Shown here: positions 59,350 to 64,000 of the stretch, in pieces
How positions within the stretch are numbered: the first letter of the stretch is position 1
Layout of the letters: the number at the start of each line of letters is the position of its first letter
Notes under the pieces: generated by a model
What the model saw: only the letters and a program-made list of their open reading frames with translations
What the model was told of the DNA's origin: nothing
The model's database searches: none
Program-made: the position numbers and the translations under genes
Source: Apteryx mantelli
Taxonomy: Eukaryota > Chordata > Aves > Apterygiformes > Apterygidae
Direction of reading: 5' to 3'
Assembly: GCF_036417845.1 (NCBI RefSeq)
Contig: NC_089980.1
Span: 62,494,501 to 62,558,500, forward strand
DNA: 64,000 nucleotides

Positions 59350-61617
59350 CTTAAAAAAAAAAAAAAAAAAAAAAAAAAGTGGCATATTTATTGAAATGTC
59401 AGAAAAAGTCTGTTTAGGACCATTTCAAAATACAAGTTTGCAATTCAACAAAATTAAAATGAACTGCTATTTTCCAGAGTTAACTATGAATAGGCACATA
59501 TTTTCTTATTCATTAAAAAAGTCCCTAATTATTCCCATTTTAAATAAACTTTGATTGTACAGATTGTTATATACTATTACATCATGTAACTCATTTCTGT
59601 AAAATAATTAAAATTGTCAAGAGAATGAAAAACTAGCAATAAGATGCATATTTACTTCACTAAAGCTGCATGCTCATTATTTCAACTTCACAGATAAAGG
59701 GTAATTTGTTATCTTATTGCGAAGTAAATATTAATGAACCAAATAAGAGTTAACAAGTGATCAGTGTATTATGTTCCTTTTGTATCAAAATTAGTTTCCT
59801 CAGACAACAATGGAAAGCAAAATGAGCTGGAAAAAAACTCATAAGACATTTTTACCCATACTCATGACCCTCTGACAGGCCATGGGTGACTTGTCTGCCT
59901 CCAGGAAAAGGCACAAAGGGACAGGGTAATACCCAAATAAGTCATCATTGTCCTTATGCCAAGCTCACACAGTGCCCAGAGAAGTAGACAGCAGTGCCTT
60001 CCCCTTTCCCCAGTATCTCCTTAATTAGCCTGAAAAAGATAGTGGCAATCATGACACAAGATAGCTGGTTGCCCATAGAAGGAGGGGTCACAAGTTGTCT
60101 TTCTGGAAGTGGGGGGTTAATCACAGTGAGCTGGATTTACGTCGTGTTTGCAGTACCTGGAAAAGTAAGAGATGCCAGGGCCAGCTGTTGGTCCAACTGT
60201 GTTACAACTCCCAAGGGCACTAACATATAGCAGGGTCTAATCCACTCACCTGGACAAGAGCTGCCTCTCAAAGGAAAAGGATAAAAAACCCCAAACAGCT
60301 GGACTCCGAGCCTAGCCAAGTACCTACGTGCAACAGCTTGAATGCAACTGGATCCTCAGCTTTGGAAAAGGGGGTAAAGACCCAGTGGTTTAAAGTCTCT
60401 CAACATGGTATGCAAGTGGAACTAGGAATTTTTATTTTTCTCCTGATCATGAGATAGAAAGAGGTACCAGCAATACCTGCAGCCAGGGTGCAGTGTATAC
60501 TTAGTTATGCTTATTTCATATGTATTAAAGTTTCAGCCTGCTGTTCAAGTCTGTGCCATCTGTCCATGTCATCCCCACCTGTGCCTCTGAGCCAAAAGCT
60601 ATCGAGCAATTTAGCTTGTGTGATCAGCCGCATTCATAGTGACATTTGTAAGAGTTTCAATATTTTGGGATTATCGTATTAATGATTTATCTAAAATGGG
60701 CCTTCCTCTGAACAGCAGTATCAAAAGTGAATGTACAGCTTTTATATCACAGTACAGAATCGGTCTGAAATTTACTTTAGACAATGTTCTTTTTAATAGG
60801 ATTGGCCTGTATTTCATTGGGAAAGGTTTCTCAGCTATAAGAGTCTCACCAAAATTATATCAAAACTGAAAAAAAATGAAAATTTTCCTGAGATACTGAA
60901 AAGATTCCTCTTGGCCAAGTCCAATTACCTTCCCTTCATCTCTTTTGCCATCAACCCTACCCTGGAAGTGGACATCAAGAGAAAAAGAGGAAGAAGATAC
61001 AGTATTTTGAATTTTAGAGCAGTCAGTGGACTTGGTAGGAGGAAGAGAAAAGAGTGTTGAGAAAGAGGAAGCACAGCTGAGGAAACATCCTTTTCTCAAG
61101 ATAAACAATTAAATACATTGATTTCACCTTAGTGCCAAAGATATTTTACATTAAGACAAATTTTATGGTATTAGAAAACTATTTCTCACAGCTCTATCTT
61201 GAAGCCATCAGGTCTAATTCCTCTGTACCTTAATACTTATGTAAAATTTGTCAGAACTGTGAATATCTGGAGCGCCACAATGAAATGCTGGGAAAAGCTG
61301 TGACTGTCTTCTTAAAGTTATAACCGCTTCTTTACCCCATCTTTAAAAACACAATCCTTTTTCAGAAGATCTGTGAGACTTCACTGGGATTCAAGAACAA
61401 GAATCAGACAAAAGCACATCTAAAGCTTTCAAATTTCTTGTGTAAAACCACCACATATTTACACTTTCTCAGGCAATAATGGCTTCATATCAACAATCAT
61501 GAAAAGTTTGAAAAATATTTTTATTGCTATTTTTAGCATTTTAAATGACTTTACAATCAAAATTCTGTAACAACAGCAGCAAAGCTCCAGAAGAAATGTC
61601 AGTAACTTCTGCCTTAC
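59350..61617. other. MAP3K4 intron
   Basis: A 2.3 kb intron. A relatively GC-rich patch (about 59860-60360) stands out from the AT-rich surroundings, but I cannot assign it to a repeat family or gene. Confidence 0.8.
59353..59378. repeat. Homopolymer A26 forming a MAP3K4 polypyrimidine tract
   Basis: Twenty-six A residues on the plus strand, which are T26 on the MAP3K4 sense strand, immediately before the AAG of the acceptor. Confidence 0.9.
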
Positions 61618-61696
61618 CAAGGTACAAACCTGTAACAGGACTATGAGGTTTTCCAATAACATGGCCAATGCATTCATTCATCAGAGCTTGTAAACT
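61618..61696 (-). CDS. MAP3K4: MAP3K4 coding exon
   Basis: A 79-nt exon (acceptor TTCTAG, donor GTAAGG) with SLQALMNECIGHVIGKPHSP then VTGLYL, ending one base into the alanine codon completed at 59349. It starts in phase 0. Confidence 0.93.
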
Positions 61697-63982
61697 CTAG
61701 AAAAGACAAACAAAGCCATGATGTTTTATGTTACAAAACAGTTCATCATGATATGATAAAGGGCACAATAATAAAATGACACTGCTTAAAAACTTGATCA
61801 TTCAAATACCTCCCCCTGCAATCTATATTAAACTTTTGGATCTATGTCAGGTTTTGCTTTTGTTGATTTTTTTAAACTACGAAGTCCTAGCTAATAAAAG
61901 CCTTGCCAAAATAAGTATCCAAGAGAACCGAACAATAATATATTATAAAAAACATTTCATACTATAAAGTTAGTGGAAGTAAAAAAAAAAAAAATCCATT
62001 CTCAATAAAATTAAAAATCATGCTTGCTGAAAACAAACAATCAAAAAGCTGTAGCCACCCCCTCTGCCTGCCTGCTCTTCCCCCCAAAGAAAAAATACCC
62101 AAAGAAAGTGGGTGAGAGTACAATGGCCTGGATCACATGATAAAAATCCATAAAATAACAATACGGAGCACTGTATCTTAAAAGAAATCCACTTTTCTTA
62201 CTTATCCATGAAGCTACCAAAACTTCCAGGAAAGGATGTTTAATAGCTAAGTCACTGAACTAGGACTCAAGCAATCCGAGTTTGATTACTAGGTGTACTT
62301 TTTACTGTGAAAGTAACCATGGACAAGTTATTAAATCTTGCTCTCATTCAATTCACTCATCAGAACATGAGGGATAAAATGTATCCTCACAATAATGAAT
62401 TAAAATTTTTTGTTCTTAGGTACAGTTGCTATGAAGGCCACTTCTATATACCAATCATTCAGCCCAGCCAAAACTTCCAGAAATTCAAAAACTTAACGAA
62501 GAGCTGGAACATGAAGCTAGACTAACTGAAAAACAATGTTATATTAAAAAAAGTGGTTTAGTCTGTGATTGAAACAGCTCATCAAAAAAAAAATGCATTG
62601 GATGCTTTAGCACTTCAAATCTAGGCTGATGTCCTTCCACAACATCAGGTATTGTTTAAATAGAAGATTCAGATTGTCACTGGCTTTTCTAGGGCAAATG
62701 CTACGACCTGCGTTATACAGGAGTCAGATTAAATTATCGCAGTGGCTTCAAATAATGCTCTCCAAAACTGCAACCCAGTTAAAGAAAGCAAAAGTTCAGA
62801 AATGCAGTTAAGGTTTTGGTTCCTCCACTTTCTCTCCCACTTGTACAAAGTCTTACTTTATTCAAGCTTAAATAACACTGGCTCTGAATTCTCCTCTTGG
62901 TACATGTGAAACCTCTGTCATAAAAATGCACCATCTGAAGAAGTGTCATGGTATCTCTGATAACTACTAGTCAAAAGAATCTCTAGCTAACGCATGATCG
63001 CTTGTTAATGCTCTGTCAAGGTCCTAACAAGGTATCAATCCCATTTGATGGAGAAAGTTACCAGTCTATAATCTCAAAGGCCACATAAGTTTTTTGAGCT
63101 TCTCTTTCCTCCTTAGAAGCTTCCCCCTAAACACTCAAGAGACCTCTTAAAAGACCTTATCACTAAAATACACCTGTATTACTCTTTGAAATACTAGCTG
63201 CTTCAGGAATTGTGCCAAAGCAAATAAATAAATAAATAAATAAACGCTGAGGGGCTACTTCCTAAAGCTAAAACATTTAGACAGACAACCCTTTCACAGC
63301 AACACACACATGGGACAAAAAGATAATTTACTTGAGTGCTCTTGCTAGAAATACATGTACTGAAAAGACTAAACTATATAGTTTTGGTATTAATCAAGAT
63401 TAATGTGTTATTTCATAGTGCATCTTGAACTGTGCTCTCAGTTCAAAAGTGATTCAGTAGCAATGCATTGTCATTAAATATCAATGCTGCTGTGCTTCAT
63501 TAGATAGCAAAATTAAAAATTTTGCAGAAATTATCACTGAAGCAAGTTTCTGTTCACAGTTCATTTAAAATCATATCATGTTTCCTTAAATATCTATGGT
63601 CACATGAGTACCAACAGGAAACTAAGCAAAGAAAACATCAAAACTGCAAAGTCCAACAACGCATTTTAATGCTGCCTTTAGATAAAAAAACCATTTTGGA
63701 TCTCCGAAATAAAAATCAAGTGGTGCTGAGACACTTGTATTCTCCAATTTTGTGGTAACTGTACTTTGACTTCTCTACACCACTGTACTGAATCAAGATC
63801 AGAGAAACAAATTCTCAAGAGTTTATTTCCATTGGAAAAGAGGGAAAGCAGAGCACAGAACAAAACTCAGTTACAGTCTACTAATTTTTTTCATAATAAA
63901 AACAAAAGAGGTGCTTTAAAGCCTGTTTCATGTTGGCATGATTATAAGAAATACTTCTAAACAATTGTGATTTTGTACTCAC
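61697..63982. other. MAP3K4 intron
   Basis: A 2.3 kb AT-rich intron with an (AAAT)n tract at 63222-63244. No other feature was recognised. Confidence 0.75.
63222..63244. repeat. (AAAT)n microsatellite
   Basis: Nearly six tandem AAAT units. Confidence 0.9.
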
Positions 63983-64000
63983 ACCATAAATGAACTTCGG
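63983..64000 (-). CDS. MAP3K4: MAP3K4 coding exon cut by the window edge (tentative)
   Basis: The last 18 bases read PKFIYG on the minus strand and are followed by GTGAGT, a strong donor. Ending there in phase 0 fits the phase-0 start of the next exon at 61696. Eighteen bases are too few for certainty, and a donor two bases earlier (GTGTGA) is possible. Confidence 0.5.

Larger units (their letters stand above)
37880..64000 (-). other. MAP3K4: MAP3K4 gene, 3' part with the whole kinase domain
   Basis: MAP3K4 (MEKK4/MTK1) is a cytoplasmic Ser/Thr MAP kinase kinase kinase that activates MKK3/6 and MKK4/7 and so p38 and JNK; GADD45 proteins release its autoinhibition through the N-terminal half, which is not in this window (family knowledge). 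Thirteen complete minus-strand coding exons (61618-61696 to 38407-38427) total 1446 nt, 481 codons plus TGA, with all phases consistent. They cover a Ser/Pro-rich linker (HRNSPRPVKVPRCHSDPP, ELQFRSLSRHSSPTEER) and then the full kinase: GEGQYGKV loop, MAMKE lysine, HRDIKGAN, GDFGCSV, YMAPEV, and the C-terminus VCTDEE. Every catalytic residue I checked is present. Counting from the 3' end against a 27-exon human gene (from memory), these would be exons 15-27. Confidence 0.96.

Noticed and set aside
1..64000. CRISPR arrays, bacterial operons, tRNA or rRNA genes
   Set aside because: No regularly spaced identical repeats, no operon-like gene packing and no cloverleaf or rRNA signature were seen; the window is vertebrate intronic DNA.

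Overview
The window is vertebrate nuclear DNA, most likely from a bird. Short coding exons are separated by AT-rich introns with canonical GT-AG junctions. The only dispersed repeats I can recognise are CR1-type LINEs, including one almost complete copy ending in the avian-style 3' octamer repeat (variants of ATTCTGTG). I see no Alu, L1, B1 or retroviral sequence. I cannot name the species from the sequence; a crocodilian or turtle is a weaker alternative.

Two protein-coding genes lie tail to tail. The plus strand (4,789 to about 36,630) carries the last six coding exons of AGPAT4, a lysophosphatidic acid acyltransferase. The exons are 4789-4950, 6988-7141, 14262-14364, 15555-15630, 21287-21485 and 33786-33877. 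They join in frame to 261 codons plus TAG. The minus strand (64,000 down to about 37,880) carries the C-terminal third of MAP3K4 (MEKK4), including the whole protein kinase domain. Its thirteen complete coding exons, from 61618-61696 to 38407-38427, join to 481 codons plus TGA; a fourteenth is probably cut by the right edge. Splice phases agree at every junction of both genes. The same convergent AGPAT4/MAP3K4 arrangement is known at human 6q26, so this is conserved synteny.

Layout. 1-4,788: AGPAT4 intron. 4,789-21,485: five AGPAT4 exons. 21,486-33,785: a 12.3 kb last intron holding a roughly 4.1 kb sense-strand CR1 LINE (about 27,430-31,528) with an intact ORF1 (esterase type) and an ORF2 (endonuclease plus reverse transcriptase) broken once, at about 30,526. 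33,786-36,630: terminal AGPAT4 exon with a long 3' UTR. 36,630-37,880: short intergenic gap. 37,880-64,000: MAP3K4, with a degenerate CR1 (about 43,870-44,450) and a very old reverse-oriented CR1 relic (about 52,060-52,620) in its introns.

The two genes act in unrelated pathways: AGPAT4 in phosphatidic acid synthesis at ER or mitochondrial membranes, MAP3K4 in stress MAPK signalling to p38 and JNK. What links them here is convergent transcription with only about 1.2 kb between the predicted polyadenylation sites. I found no clear evidence of a wholly new system. The items most worth a second look are the near-intact CR1, a symmetric probable cassette exon and a 26-nt homopolymer at an acceptor in MAP3K4, and AT-rich blocks dense in homeodomain-type motifs in AGPAT4 introns.
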